Part shown: in pieces, positions 9,249-21,415 of the stretch
Position numbering within the stretch: position 1 is the first letter of the stretch
Layout of the letters: every line of letters begins with the position of its first letter
From: Paraglomus occultum
Lineage: Eukaryota > Glomeromycota > Glomeromycetes > Paraglomerales > Paraglomeraceae
Direction of reading: 5' to 3'
NCBI GenBank assembly: GCA_910592205.1
Contig: CAJVPJ010000203.1
Coordinates: 1-35,349 of the forward strand
Length of the DNA: 35,349 nt
Program-made: the position numbers and the translations under genes
The notes under the pieces: model-generated
The model's input: only the letters and a program-made list of their open reading frames with translations
Database searches by the model: none
Told to the model about the DNA's origin: nothing

Positions 9249-11757
9249 TCAGTGCATGGCAATGGGAACACGTGTATCCGATAATGAGATCCGGTCGATC
9301 GACATGTTCTGAGGTTGAGTCAACTGCAGAGTTTCAGGATCCAAGTCGAGACTACGTGTTTTGCGTCGATTCAATACATCTTTAAGTTCATGGACCATGT
9401 TCTCGCTTTCTTGTCGCGCTGCTTTGATTCTGGCCTTTATGATATCAAAATAAAGCCTTAGCATGCTTATATATGATCAAACGACTCGTAACCAGAGTAT
9501 CTTACCTCCTCTTCACGCTTAGCCTTTTGGACAATAATCCGTTCTTCTCTCGTCAATTTCTGCAAGAAATTATTATATCTCGTTAGTTTCACCATGACTT
9601 GACCGGTTCAAAGTCTTACAGTCCCCGAAACAAACCTTTTTAACTTCTGGTTCAGCGTCGGCTTCGAAATACTGTTCAGGAACGTCAAGTGGTTCATCGA
9701 TTTGTGTCCAGTCAATTATTGTTTTCTGCGAACTGCTCTCTTCATTGTCTGTTTCGCCATTCACAGTGTCTGACCGTAAGGTTTCCTCCTCATCGATAGA
9801 GTTCAGTGCAACTTTAATGTGAACAAAACAGCGATGAGTATTGAATAAAATCATCCCTCCCTCGTTTCTCAGTTCTTTCTGTCTTTCGCAATAGATAATT
9901 TGCCTTACCTGGTTCTTTGATTTTTGGCTCAATTATGTTGTTTAATGCTTCTTTACCTGCTTCCCATTCACCTATCATGTATGTGATGTCTTGGCTGATC
10001 GAATAATATTGATTCATCAGAACCTCTTTATCACTTTCACTAATAAGATCCGCTATAGAAGAGCCATCTTGTAACAAAATTTAGCAACGTTAATATGAAT
10101 TCATATCATCTCATTATATAATTCAAACTTTCTTACCTTCATTATCGAAATATTTTCTCGTATCCTCGTTACAGATATACAATTTTGCTTGAATACCTCG
10201 CATGCTCTGCTCCATTGCAGCTAGCTTATGTAGAAAAGCATTCAAAGTCTTATCTACCGCGAGCGGAGAATGCTTAGCCAAGATATCCTGTTTAGAAGAT
10301 GGAATAGTGTACGGCTCTGTCGCGCATGCAGTAATGACGTTATCCACCAATTTTCCAGTGACAGCTCCCAGTTCGCTCAAATGCTCGTTAACGTTTGCCC
10401 AATGTTGTTCATAGTCTCTACGATGGGAATCGCGTCCAGGAGTCATTATACCCAAAGCAAGAAAATGACATAGTAACTCTCTTCTCATATAATGCATCTT
10501 GTGAAAACAATTTTTCAAATGATCCAACGAATTCACATCCTCGTCTTCGTCATCATCAATGCTCCATTCATCCGACTCGTTATTACTTATAATATTATAC
10601 ATTTCGAACATTAATTCCAAGTTTGTCTTATTAACTTCAGGTTTAATGGTAATTATAGCACGCCGATAAGCCATAAAAGCCTCGCAAAGAAGACGTCGGA
10701 GAACTTCTCTTAGCGCAAGACATCGACGGGACTTGGAGTATTGCTCGATTCGAGTGATCGGGGAGAGTGGCATTGAAAGACGATAACCACGGGAGACCAG
10801 TTCTATTTCCTGGATCATAATCAATGCGCGGTTTATTTTTAAATCAAACATTTGGCAGTGATAAACCAAGCTCTCCAAAAAATATAAAGCAGAGTCATGT
10901 AGCGTTTTCATTGCTTTTCGCCTCTAGTAATTGGAAATAATTAGTAAGTAAAAGATGTGCGAAAGTAGCCTGCCTCTATAGTATTTTAACTTGAATCAAA
11001 AGATCGTGTCTAGCCCTCTTAACTCCCAACTCGTAATCCAGAACTATAACACTTACCATTCTCCTATATAACAAGAATGATACAGTCAACGCCACTAGTA
11101 TGATTATCGGCAATTTTACCAAAACGCCCACACCATTGCTGAATTGCTCGCTCTCGTTTCCAAAAATAAGTGTCAACAATATGATCACAATCCCGATAGC
11201 CATGCTTAGCATTATCTCCAAATTTCTCCTATTCGTTCCACCAAAATATAGTCCGGTGTCAGAGACATCAGTTGGTGTCGGTCGTCTTGTGTCATAAAAA
11301 TGTATTGACAAGGTGTCATTGAGAAGGTGGGATGTGCATAAAATGTATTTAAAACGCTCTTCAAAATGAGTTTCTTCGTGTGCTGGGAGAGCAGTCGAAA
11401 GTGCTTCCTGTTTTGCAGTTTTATTTTTTTGATCAGAGAGTAGAGATTTGTTTTAGTTGGGTTTCGTCACGGTGAGAATTGTCAATAGACAGTTTGCATG
11501 GCAAGCTTATTTGTTACAATGCGCATATGACTCTTATGTGCGCAGGCATAAACTCAACTCTTTATATTGTTACCCCTTACCTTGACATAAGACACAACCT
11601 CAGCCAATGTCTTCCAGAGTCTGTCATTCATAGTTTCTTTCTTTTCCTCTTTATCGCGGTCGTATACCTCTGGTTGTTGTATGAGTTCTTCTTCGCTGCC
11701 TATTTCAGCTAGATATTCTGCAAACGGAGTATCCTCGTATACTATACTCTCTGCCAT
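9249..11757 (-). CDS. Vezatin/Inp2-like two-pass membrane protein
   Basis: Seven exons: 11757-11581, 11407-11057, 10923-10137, 10067-9909, 9811-9636, 9559-9506, 9434-9249 (1890 nt, 629 aa), with all junctions GT..AG and in phase. Order of parts: an acidic N-terminus; two membrane segments (about 124-142 and 152-173) with a short loop; then the large region carrying IQEIELVSRGYRLSMPLS and PITRIEQ (214-237), the hallmark I know from the fungal vezatin/myosin-binding family; an acidic patch (DDDEDEDV); and a Lys/Arg/Glu-rich C-terminal helix ending near HELKDVLNRRK. Yeast Inp2, a member of this family, is the peroxisomal receptor for the myosin Myo2; vertebrate vezatin links membranes to myosin VIIa and dynein. 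A role in organelle-motor attachment is therefore inferred. The family call rests on the motif and layout, not an alignment. A TATATATA stretch near 11808 lies upstream of the start. Confidence 0.82.
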
Positions 11758-14700
11758 TGCGTGGGTTTGAAAAAATCAAGGAGTGAAAGGGATAGCAACA
11801 ATCAGTGTATATATATAGGGGTGTGGAAACCAAAAGTCACGTATGTATGCAATATTTATTGTTATTATTGACAGCATGGTGGAGTAATTCTACGATTGGT
11901 CAAAACTTTTCGGTAAAACTATTGGTTGATAGCAATACCGCAAATAACAAAAGATTAATAAATAACAGTATTAATAATAAATTAAATAATTAATAACTGA
12001 CAAAGTTATTAATAATTTCTGATAGACGTTGTCTAAAGAAAGTCTTCATTGTAAATAAATGTTAGTATCAACCAGTTTCGGTAATATCCGAGTAGCACGC
12101 AAAAAGGTTTTGTTCAGATCAAAACACAACTTATCCGACGAGGATCTCCAAGTCATAAAAAGGCCCCAATTCACTTAAAGTGACACGAATTGTTATAGTG
12201 GTAATACTATTTGGCGATTTACGCCAATTATTACAGCGCCGTTGGATAATTTGGGTTAAATAAACAGTGATTTACTTAACCATTACGCAGATTTGCTAAT
12301 ACTAACGACATGTAGGTCTCTTTTTCAGAATCGGCATGCATAAGTATTTGGTGATATAACTTGGTAAATTTCATTTTTCCAGTAAAATTATGAAAGAGTA
12401 ATTTGTATCGGTATCTTTCAGCTATCTCATCTTGAATAAATTATACAAAAATCAATTTCACTTTGTCAAAAAATACCAATTCTACGGCAGCATATTCACA
12501 TTACCGTTGTAATCAAGCACGGGAAATATTGAACGTTGGATCTTGTAGTGCATGTTTACATTTGAGCGATAACGGGTAAACTTCTCGTGATACATATCGG
12601 TAAACCCTGCGTAAATGTATGAACCTCCCCCAACATTCTGCTCGGGTCCCCAAGCATGGGACTTGGTGAATAAAGAATTTTGCGCGAGTCCCGAGTAAGT
12701 GTGACACGTGATTTGTATATTGTAATTACACACAAATCGTATTAGATTTAGTTGTGTAAGAAAAAATCCTTGCCAATATTCCACGCAATAGCATTAACGC
12801 AATGATATTGCTTCCTTTTTAACGGGAAAGTCGATGATGTAATAAAATACCAATGTTTAGAATGCTACGCTAATCAGCATTCGAAGCTTGAGAAAATGTC
12901 TTATTTAGAGTTTTAATAGTTTTGCAAATTTCGTAAACAAAGTTACATACAATTTCGGTATGTGATTCGGCCAAAATAATAATAAAGTAATGCCTTCCAA
13001 TAACCTATTGTATGATATATGGATGTAAATTATTAAACCTTTTTTCATACTAAGAAAACGCAACATCTACATAACCAAACAAAAATACTTTTTCATGATA
13101 AGCTTTTGGCAATCAGAGGAGTATATCCGCTTATTATAAATTTTTCCTGTTCAGCCAATAACATTAATATGCCTTGCAATTATGGCAATACCGTTTTATC
13201 TGGCAAACATTTGAGAAAATATTGGTGAGTAAAATTTGCAATAGCTATAAGACAACCCATAGCAATCCCGTCTGTAGATTTGTTTACACTACCAGATAGA
13301 AAATGTTGAATCAAAAAGCAATGCAATATGCTTGAAGGGTAAATATAAAAGCAATGCAATATGCTTGAAGGGTAAATATTCTTGATTTTAAATTCTCGCA
13401 AGCAAGTGTCAATTTCTTTCGTACGTTTGCTATAGTAATGTATAGTCGTTATTGTATAGCAGCTGTTCCGGTTAGAGAATTAACTTGGTTAGCTATACGT
13501 AATTACCATTAAACATATTTACTATATAAAAAGTTCTAAATTGGGGAAAACAGCGAGTCGAGTGTATTAATAATGAATTCGGAACAGAGTTTCAACCTGT
13601 AAATTTACAATACAATTTAGAAGACGTGTACAGTGCAAAAAAGATTGGTCTTTACTAGAAGATAAACTTCTCGCCAATAAACCAAAGAATAAAGTTACTA
13701 TAATAATAAGGCTCACATCTGAGAGACTGGAACACGTCTTGCGTATATGTAAAAATCTACGCTGTATTCACGTTATTGATAAACAAACATGGATGCAACA
13801 TTCCTATTTAAACAATTTAACATGGGAGAGATGCAAAGAAACATTTCATGATTAGTAGATAATGTTATCACATTAATTGAGTGAGGACACTGTAATGCTA
13901 GAAAAATTAAGGTATTTCTTCCATAAATACAATCAGCCAATTGAGTAGACGTAATAAGTTTATAATTTATATTAGGCTCATTGTAGAAAACTATCAGGCG
14001 AAGATTTGGCGAATACAAAACTCGATTTGGAGAACGCAATCCGACTGAGCTGTACAAGCGTGGAATATTGTCACTTACGATACAATATATCGTTGTTGGC
14101 ACACAGAACAATTTACCCAAGTTGCGGACCCCATTTTGATTACTATATTGACTTTGTTATAAAGAGACTGTGTGAATAGAAGTTCCTCGCGATAATTACA
14201 AAGAGACTAAAAATTGCGACAACAATTAATTGTACTACGATTGCAAATATTGTAAATTGTATTTCAAAGATTTATAATAACCTTCTAACCATGCTTATTA
14301 TTATCAAAGTGTTGGAATTGTGGCAAATATCTCAGACTGTGACGAATGATAGAATTTTCTAATACGTACATTCATTATATGGGAAAATGGGAAACAAGGT
14401 TCACGTCAAATTTTCCCATAGGACTGATGATGGTATTGACGTCAAGTTATTGGGAAAGCTTAATAGGATACTCTACAACGTATATATTGCACATGCAATC
14501 TTGTATCGATCTGATATAAACATGTTTTCTAACCAATAATACCAATCAGTACTCGGTCTGGAATTTGAGAGACTAAATCTAAACTTAATAGTAGACCTGG
14601 ATTAATCGCATCTATTTCAGCACATGGTGAATATCTTACATTTAATGTAATTGGACCAAGTGTCTTTATTTATTTATGAACATGTGAGCCGCGAAACTCC

Positions 14701-15709
14701 TCAAAAAACACATCACAACGTTGTTAGTAAAGTTTACGTTTCTAAGCGAATTAACGCAGTGTGAACAGGAGTGCAGCTATATCAACTTGATCTCTCCTGT
14801 CGCACATGGAGAGGATCTTAATAATTTTTTTGTGCGCAATATACAGGTCGCGTCAATATTATTATCAGCCGCTTAATCCAAGGTGAGATTCTTAAAATAG
14901 CGACAGCCTTAATCGGTTTTGTTTTTTGATAATCAATACGTAGACATTTCTGTTAAAAGACAGAATCTACTTTAACTGAAGTAAACCAAGACCAAGAGTC
15001 TGTCAGGTACCCAAACATCTAGTACATGCATTTTATTCTCATACATTGCATTGGTGAGTATTACATATGCGGTAAAATAATAATTTAGTTATCTCGGCAG
15101 TGCGTAATTCTTAATACGTTCCCGAAATATAGAATGTATTATTATGCACCTGACAAGACGTCGAAAGTCAGCATCAGACTCGAACGAATATTTTTACTCG
15201 ATGACTATAGGCATTCGAATAAACGTTCAAATATCGGTGCTTTTGCAAAAAACATCACACCATCAATGCAATCGTTCTTCTCGCCTTTCTACAATCCTTG
15301 TATTATAAATGATGCATGCGGTATTATGACAATATAGTCACGACAAATGAGATAGCGTTAGTAACTTGGTAATAGTAAGAGTAACCCTTACATCCGTTTA
15401 TGTGGGAAGGGCATTCGTTGTACAGCCGCTATCGTTCTCGGCATATCCGAATCCTTTAGGTTGTACTCTTGTTATTATATCGTTTACTTTTCAATTATAC
15501 TATCAGCACCGTTCGATGCTTTATAATCCCATATATTCAAGTCATACAAATCCGATTAATCAAGTCCATCCTAGTCTAAATCACCCTCCAAAAAAGAGTA
15601 TAGAAACCATATAAACAACAATAATATACATTCATAATATCATCACCCAGCTGGCTTTAATTTTTACCTCTATATAGCCGACTCATTATATACTAATTAG
15701 CATATTATC
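11758..15709. other. Long AT-rich spacer
   Basis: About 4 kb without a convincing gene. The longest frames (12482-12784 minus, 13773-14120 minus, 15134-15337 plus, 15366-15614 plus) lack recognisable domains, splice-linked partners or poly(A) signals. The one at 12482-12784 is the most protein-like (QNSLFTKSHAWGPEQN) but remains unassigned. A perfect 33-base tandem duplication lies at 13314-13379. Confidence 0.5.
13314..13379. repeat. Perfect 2 x 33-base tandem duplication
   Basis: The unit 13314-13346, beginning AAAAGCAATGCAATATGC, is repeated exactly at 13347-13379. There are only two copies and no divergence, which implies a recent duplication. No gene is affected. Confidence 0.95.
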
Positions 15710-17162
15710 TTAAGAAACCGAGTGTGTAAATGAAAAAGATGGTAAGGGTGAAGGTGCAAAGGAAGAAGAAGGTAACTTATTATTGCCAATAATCCAGCCA
15801 AGCTTCTGAACGAAATCATTGACCGCCTGATTCAGAGCTCCGTTAGAGTCGTGATTATGTTGGGCAAGACTATTGAAACAATATAGAAGAAGAGTCTTGG
15901 TCAGTAACGTGATTCTTGGAGATTGCAAGGGGGTTGTAAAGACATATCCTTTTTACACTTGGAACTGGCCATCTTTCCCTCGGCCATAGTTATCGTCACA
16001 GTCAACAATAAGCATACTCACTTTTTCGCCCATTCTTCAACGACAGCCTGTGTATAAAATTTCCCTTCATCTAATTTACTCGCCGCATTTGCAATGCATT
16101 TCCTCCAATAAGCTCCCAATTTCTCATATAACTCTTTCTTCATCTCATTGTTCTTTTCATTGTCCCACGACGGTAGTCTATGCACAAATCCAATCGCCAA
16201 GTTCAAATATGAGAATGTATTAGTGGGAAACTCATTAGGCGATGCAAAGTGCGCCGCGTAATCCAATATGACTTCCTTCAACTCCAACAAATGCGGTCTT
16301 ATTCTATTGAAACTGTAGTCGTCTTTTGATGGACCCCAACGAGTATACGGAAAGCTTTCGCATAGACGCTTTTCGAGCTGTTTGAGTGCTGATTCGGCCG
16401 ACGAAACCGTGGGGGGTGGGATGAAAGACGCAACTTCGGATTGCAGATTTGGATGCGCATCGAGTAGATTATATATAACTGCTAGTATTTGTGATTTGTC
16501 AAGTGTTGCTGTAAAACACCAAGCTGTCATTAATAAATTGAAAACCAATAACTCGAAATCTGTGAAAATCACTCATCCCCTTCCTGTACGTGCCGTCACT
16601 TTCTCTAATTCTCTCCACGTTTGCGTATTCACATCTCTTGATCACTCACCCAATAACCTGTTCATTGGAAATTCCCTATCTTTGCCGGTTCTGATTCTTT
16701 TCATCGAGTTCACTCGATCGACATCATGCTGCCGGGGTGATTCTGGAGGACTACGTGAATCAGTCATGAATTCATCGTCGTCCATGTTCTTTCGCTTTGT
16801 GCCTGTGACTGCGGAACAGGAAGGAAACCAAGAGGTTATTATATACTAACCATTAATGTTTATAAGAGTGGCCTCTCTCTCTCCTCTCTTTTTTTAATGA
16901 AGTTTCATTTAGTCTTCTTGCCTTGCGTATCTTACTCTAGACATTAGAGACTGTTTCCTATTTCCCTCTCCTCTCTCTCTCTCATACCTTTGTCAACAGA
17001 ATTCACAGTGGACGACGTCCTCATGGCAGCTCTCTGAGCGACTTGTGGCAAGTTCCCTTCTGTCATTTTTGTAGGCCATATCGGAGTCGTGTGACAGGGG
17101 TAAGGGTTCGGCTGAAGGAAGTTAGCTCTTGCTAACGGGAAGCATGGTGAGTTGTCGCTCAT
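15710..17162 (-). CDS. STS1: STS1/Cut8 nuclear proteasome tethering factor
   Basis: Four exons: 17162-16988, 16808-16650, 16508-16022, 15869-15710 (981 nt, 326 aa), all GT..AG and in phase. After a polar N-terminus come two basic clusters (TKRK near 62-65 and KRIRTGK at 95-101) likely to act as nuclear import signals. The family core follows: FPMNRLLATLDKSQILAVI, then PPPTVSSAESALKQLE, PYTRWGP, DDYSFNRIRPHLLELK and VILDYAAHF. The last exon supplies LAQHNHDSNGALNQ and VQKLGWIIG, the usual C-terminal helix. STS1/Cut8 binds the 26S proteasome and holds it in or at the nucleus; in fission yeast Cut8 is a short-lived target of the proteasome it tethers. The ATG at 17162 opens exon 1. Exon 1 is inferred from phase and a GTATGA donor; starting at the ATG within exon 2 would shorten the N-terminus by 66 aa without touching the core. 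Confidence 0.88.
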
Positions 17163-18504
17163 CACTATTATTTGTAGGTTTTGACGTTGAGGAAAGGCAG
17201 TTCGTTCACTTGATTATGTTTTGAGAAGTGCTTTAGTGCTATCCCGTATTGCTTTAGATGTGGGTTTGGAATAGCGGGCTAGTTCTTGCGTGCGTATTTA
17301 TGGCTGGGGGCGTAAGTGTAAACGGAGTAAGAATAATATGGAAAGGGAGGGGTGAAAGAGAGTGTGTGTCGAAAGTAATACGGAAGAGCACAATTGTTTG
17401 GATTTATATAGTTATTTTTAAACCGACAGGGGGGATGTGAAGAGAGATGAATGTTGTGTATTGAGAGTTTTTGATGAAAAGTTTATGCGGTTACAAACTT
17501 AACAAATTATTAACTATAAATACTTATTGTTCTATTAAATGCTAATTGATTAATTATAATATTAGGATAACGATAATAATAAGGCTTATTAACTTCGTTT
17601 ATTAACGATAACGTAAAGAACATCAAATGATCAGGGACCAATAGATTATAGTCATTAAACATCACACTACAATCCAGCGGCACGTGAATAAACAATATAA
17701 ACATTAGGTTCCATCTTGATTGCCATAAAAGGTTGGTTTCGTACCGCCATCATATCGTAAGCGTGATTACGAAGCAGTACAGCCATACAGCCATTTTACC
17801 AAAATGGTGAAATGCGCCACCACAATTTGGTTCAATTCTCTAATTCTTTGACGTTTGTTTTTCTCCTTTTGTTAGCATTCAAACAGCAATTTATTTGTAT
17901 AACAATCATTAAACGTTTCTATCTTTTCCCTCAACGATTACGTCGCACATATTTTATTTTATCTCTGCACTGACGATGGGCTTTGTAAACTGAGGGTTTG
18001 TGGGATACAACCGTCATTGTCTTTTTTTTTAACGATGGTTTGAATGATATCCAATAAAAACATGTGTTTGAGTGAAAAAAAAAAATCTTCCCAACAACGA
18101 ATCACTTTGCCTTTCTTTGTATGCAAATACAATTATCCCGATGCAGTAAAACAGTTTAGCCTTTTTTATGCGCTTCATTGTCATAAAGAACAATTGAAAG
18201 TTTGCATGCTAAGTATTTCGGCGTCGGTAGATCTTGTCGGACTTCTGTTAAGCGCACATCATTACTGAAAATGTCTTTTAGTTTTTGTCTGTGTTACGGT
18301 CAAGTAATATATCGACATTTCATGGAAACATCGACACAACAAAGCCAAAGCGATACAGCTGTAACTATGTGTATGCCAAAAGTGTAAGACTTTTCCAGTA
18401 GAACATGTGAAATATTGATTTGTTCGAAGAATCAATCGATATTACATATTGTATTAATACGATTTTAATTTATACATTTTGATCATACTTGCGCTATATG
18501 GGGC
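17163..18504. other. Spacer upstream of STS1
   Basis: The 17163-17440 stretch should contain the STS1 promoter (minus strand). A small hairpin CCATTTTACCAAAATGG occurs near 17793-17809. The ORFs at 18044-18268 and 18202-18387 have no recognisable character. Confidence 0.5.
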
Positions 18505-19740
18505 AGACCAGACAAAGTGAACATTTTATTATGTGACATAAAAGAGAGGCTGATTATGATGTGGCTGTAAATTGACCAGTGTGACTGATAACATTAATAA
18601 TAATAACTTATGGACTTGTTAAATTTAACGTTTACTTTATTATACCAGATTAAGATGTGATGAATATAAACCATAACAGAATTAATCTCTATATAAAAAA
18701 TACTAATACAAAATTAGTCTATCATAAAACGCAAGAATTACAGCACCATTAGAAATATTTTAAAAAAGCTCAAAATAAAAAAATTACATTTTAAATCAAT
18801 GATACCCAAACTCTCCAAGATTAAGAAAAATTACTTATTATTATGAAATTTAAATTATTTTTTTACTTTAATCAGGCTTTTTTTTAGTAATTGTAATGTG
18901 TTGAGCTGGTTGTTTTTTTAAAAACTCAACTTCACTTTAATCGTTGAATTTTATCTAACAATTCTTATTATGCCAGTCTTTTGAAATGTCTAAGGCTTCC
19001 AAATGAGAACTAATTTCATCCTTGGCACTGTCTAATTGTTGTTTTAAATCCTTGTTTCACTGTTCCAATATACTAATACTAACATAACTTTGCCCCATTA
19101 TCTCAGCTACTGAAAGGGGTTTAACTGGTTTATTTTTTCTTAAATCTGATATTGAGTTTTAATTACTTTCAAAAGAACAGAATTTATGGTGTCAACTGTC
19201 TCTTCTTCCCAATTGACTAACCTAATCTTCTAATTTCATGTTACTTCATTAAAAATTTCTTTAACTATTTCCTTACTTTGGTTCATTTACTTTTTATCTT
19301 ACTGCCAAACAGTTTAAATTTATACTTATTAGTTTTTTTCGATAATTCTTGAAATTGTTATATGCCACATAGTTTTGTCAAGATGCGAATTTTATTCTTT
19401 CAGAAGCTTTTTCCAAATTATCTTCTTTACTTTGTATTTCATAGTCTTTGTAAACAAACTAACTTTGGGCTATAATTTTTTTAATTATAATTTTCTTGCT
19501 TCTAAGTTTTTTTCGGCTTCTTTTCACTCCATTTTCCCTTATTTTTCAATTTTTTTACTCTTACTTCTAATCTTTCGTTTTTCTTTTAACTCTTGATTAA
19601 TTTTCTCTAAATCGGCATTTTTTTTCCTTCAAATTCTTTATTTTGTTCAGAAAAATAACTCAGAAAATTACAACTAAGTAATGTTCACTCTGTAAACCTT
19701 TAACGATGTTTTCAAAGGCAAATTAATTATCAAAATAACT
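18505..19740 (-). repeat. Dispersed coiled-coil-coding repeat, copy A (decayed)
   Basis: Three parts match elsewhere in the window: 18517-18557 matches 27226-27258, 18893-19075 matches 27358-27520, and 19185-19290 matches 29141-29255. A further 40 bases at 19341-19380 match 5072-5112. On the minus strand broken frames read ADLEKINQELKEK, then LVNWEEETVDTINSVLLK, NKDLKQQLDSAKDEISSHLE, ALDISKDWHNKN and EVEFLKKQ. This is a charged coiled-coil protein now full of stops and frameshifts. The parent element or gene family is not recognised. Very T-rich on the plus strand. Confidence 0.6.
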
Positions 19741-19766
19741 TTCTCAGCTCCATTTCTTTTTGTACC

Positions 19767-20655
19767 TTTATTCAATTAACTTGGGGTAACGTTGCGAAGA
19801 TGGCAGTCCAGCCAACATGGAACTATCTGTGCGAAAACGAATTGCAATACGGTATTCTAAGTACCTATGACTATCACTGGTTTCTGTATAAACCCAAGAA
19901 TGCACCATCCGAGCTTTATATATCAGAAGCTCTTTCACTGGAATCAAAGTGTCCAGTCGTTCTCATGGCATATGCGTATATGGCTTGGAAGGCCGTGAAC
20001 GATTGTCATTCCCGATATCCATCTATAATATTGACACAGCCTGGTAGGCAACTTGGGGAGATGGCATAGGGTTAATATAATGATAGATATTAAGTATAAA
20101 ATACTTTTGTAGAGCAAACGCAACAACAAAATGGAATGCAAGCTTTCAATTTCGGCGATTTCAATTTAAGGCTATATTAGGTATTGGATGAACTGGAAAA
20201 ACACTATTAAGTGAATAACAATCGCTTTGAAAAGCGCTGATTTAGCGAAGAATCGACAAGTGTTAGATGAATTGCTTAAGGAAATTAAAGCATATAATGA
20301 TCTTGCTGATATTCAAGGGAAGTACATCCCAAAGTTGGTATGCTATGGATATTATGGGGTGGGATGAGCTTTGTCATTGGTTTGACTGTTGCTGGTATTC
20401 CGTTAAGTAGTTGCAATTACAAAAAAACAGAGAGCTAATGCTTTGGAGGCATTAAGGGAAATTCACAAGCATGGTATTCTTCATGATGATATTAGAGCAG
20501 AGAACATTTTAGTTAGTAATCAAGATGACGTATATATTATAGACTTTGGAATGTCCAATCGAGCTGATATAAAAAAGAAGAGAAAGTGGTATCAGGATGA
20601 GATGACACAATTGTCTTGTTTGCTAGATCAGTATACTAGATGTTCTGGCCCGTAG
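19767..20655 (+). pseudogene. Protein kinase-like pseudogene of a fungal expanded family
   Basis: The first frame (19767-20069) gives WNYLCENELQYGILSTYDYH, then SELYISEALSLESK and PVVLMAYAYMAW, which resembles the region preceding the kinase domain in proteins expanded in arbuscular mycorrhizal fungi. The kinase part follows in pieces: FNFGDFNF (spanning a frameshift near 20168), KAILGIG, stop, TGKTLLSE, stop, frameshift, LKSADLAKN (the likely ATP lysine), GKYIPKLVCYGYY, more shifts near 20360 and 20430, then EALREIHKHGILHDDIRAEN and IDFGMS. The catalytic loop is HDD in place of HRD and DFG is intact. The C-lobe is missing after about 20655. At least four frameshifts and two internal stops show that it is dead. 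Family naming is from memory of similar proteins and could be wrong; kinase-like is solid. Confidence 0.72.
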
Positions 20656-20867
20656 CATAATCCAGCCGATTCCAAATCAGACGATTGTTATTCTCTCCTG
20701 TCTCATAATTGCTTGCAAGTTGTTAGTCTTGCACAATGATCAACAAATGATCGTAAGGTGAGTGAGACAATCCATGCGTTCAACGTTCCAAGAAGAATAT
20801 AAACGTTGCCGTATTTATTATTAGTTCTTCAAAGTTATAATAAACTCAAAAAACTTGTAGAGAAAAC

Positions 20868-21415
20868 ATGTACGATGTAATCTGTTCTGTATATCATGAT
20901 CATTCAAATCACGCCGATACAGTTACATTAGAAAATTACTTGTTGCATTTGTCATGCACAAGTCAAGCGGCTAATGTTAATATCTGCAAGCCCATTATTG
21001 CCTTTATGCAATGCAGATACTATTTTATGCCAAATAAGGCACTAAAATTAAAATTATATATAGGATTACCCGTATATGAAGAATTATAATTATAACGATT
21101 CCAACGAGTACGAAAAAGCCATGCGCTTTTTGGAGATAGGTTTCAATTGTGGTTGTTCAAAAAATATTCAGAGAAAAAGGTTCGCTGAATTACGTGAGGC
21201 GTTTCAAGCTCTCTCTAGATCTGAGCAAGATATATTTTTAATGGCTCAGTTGAAAGCGATGAATGGTGGAGAAATAACTGCCAGTCGACGTCTTAAAGAA
21301 AACACTAATAAGAGAACTTTTATTATTGTGATCGCAATACGCCTCTTTGCCAGAAAACGTATCTTAATATGTTAGGAATTGGTCGCGCTCACTTTGAAAA
21401 CGTCAGAAATCACCT
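20868..21415 (+). pseudogene. Cys-rich, probably transposon-derived coding fragment
   Basis: Frame 21076-21322 reads FLEIGFNCGCSKNIQRKRFA, then LREAFQALSRSEQDIFLMAQ and LKAMNGGEITASRR. A frameshift near 21322 continues as DRNTPLCQKTYLNMLGIGRA and HFENVRNHLA. The order (CxC, ELRExFQxLSxxEQDIFLMAQL, a CQxTYLxMLGIGRxxxxNVRxHL ending) resembles the N-terminal part of a repetitive protein family in fungi and invertebrates that I associate with DNA transposons; that link is from memory. The frame 20868-21089 upstream is open but in another phase. The piece ends abruptly at about 21415, where a coiled-coil relic on the other strand begins. Confidence 0.55.

Noticed and set aside
10202-10592. Three overlapping plus-strand ORFs inside the vezatin-like gene
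   Set aside because: Antisense shadows of a long, motif-bearing exon; no domains of their own.
16382-16849. 155-codon plus-strand ORF over STS1
   Set aside because: It lies antisense to two STS1 exons and one intron; the minus strand carries the conserved PYTRWGP and DDYSFNR blocks in phase.
17793-17809. Short hairpin CCATTTTACCAAAATGG as a regulatory element
   Set aside because: Seven-base arms in AT-rich DNA are common by chance, and no gene end lies next to it.
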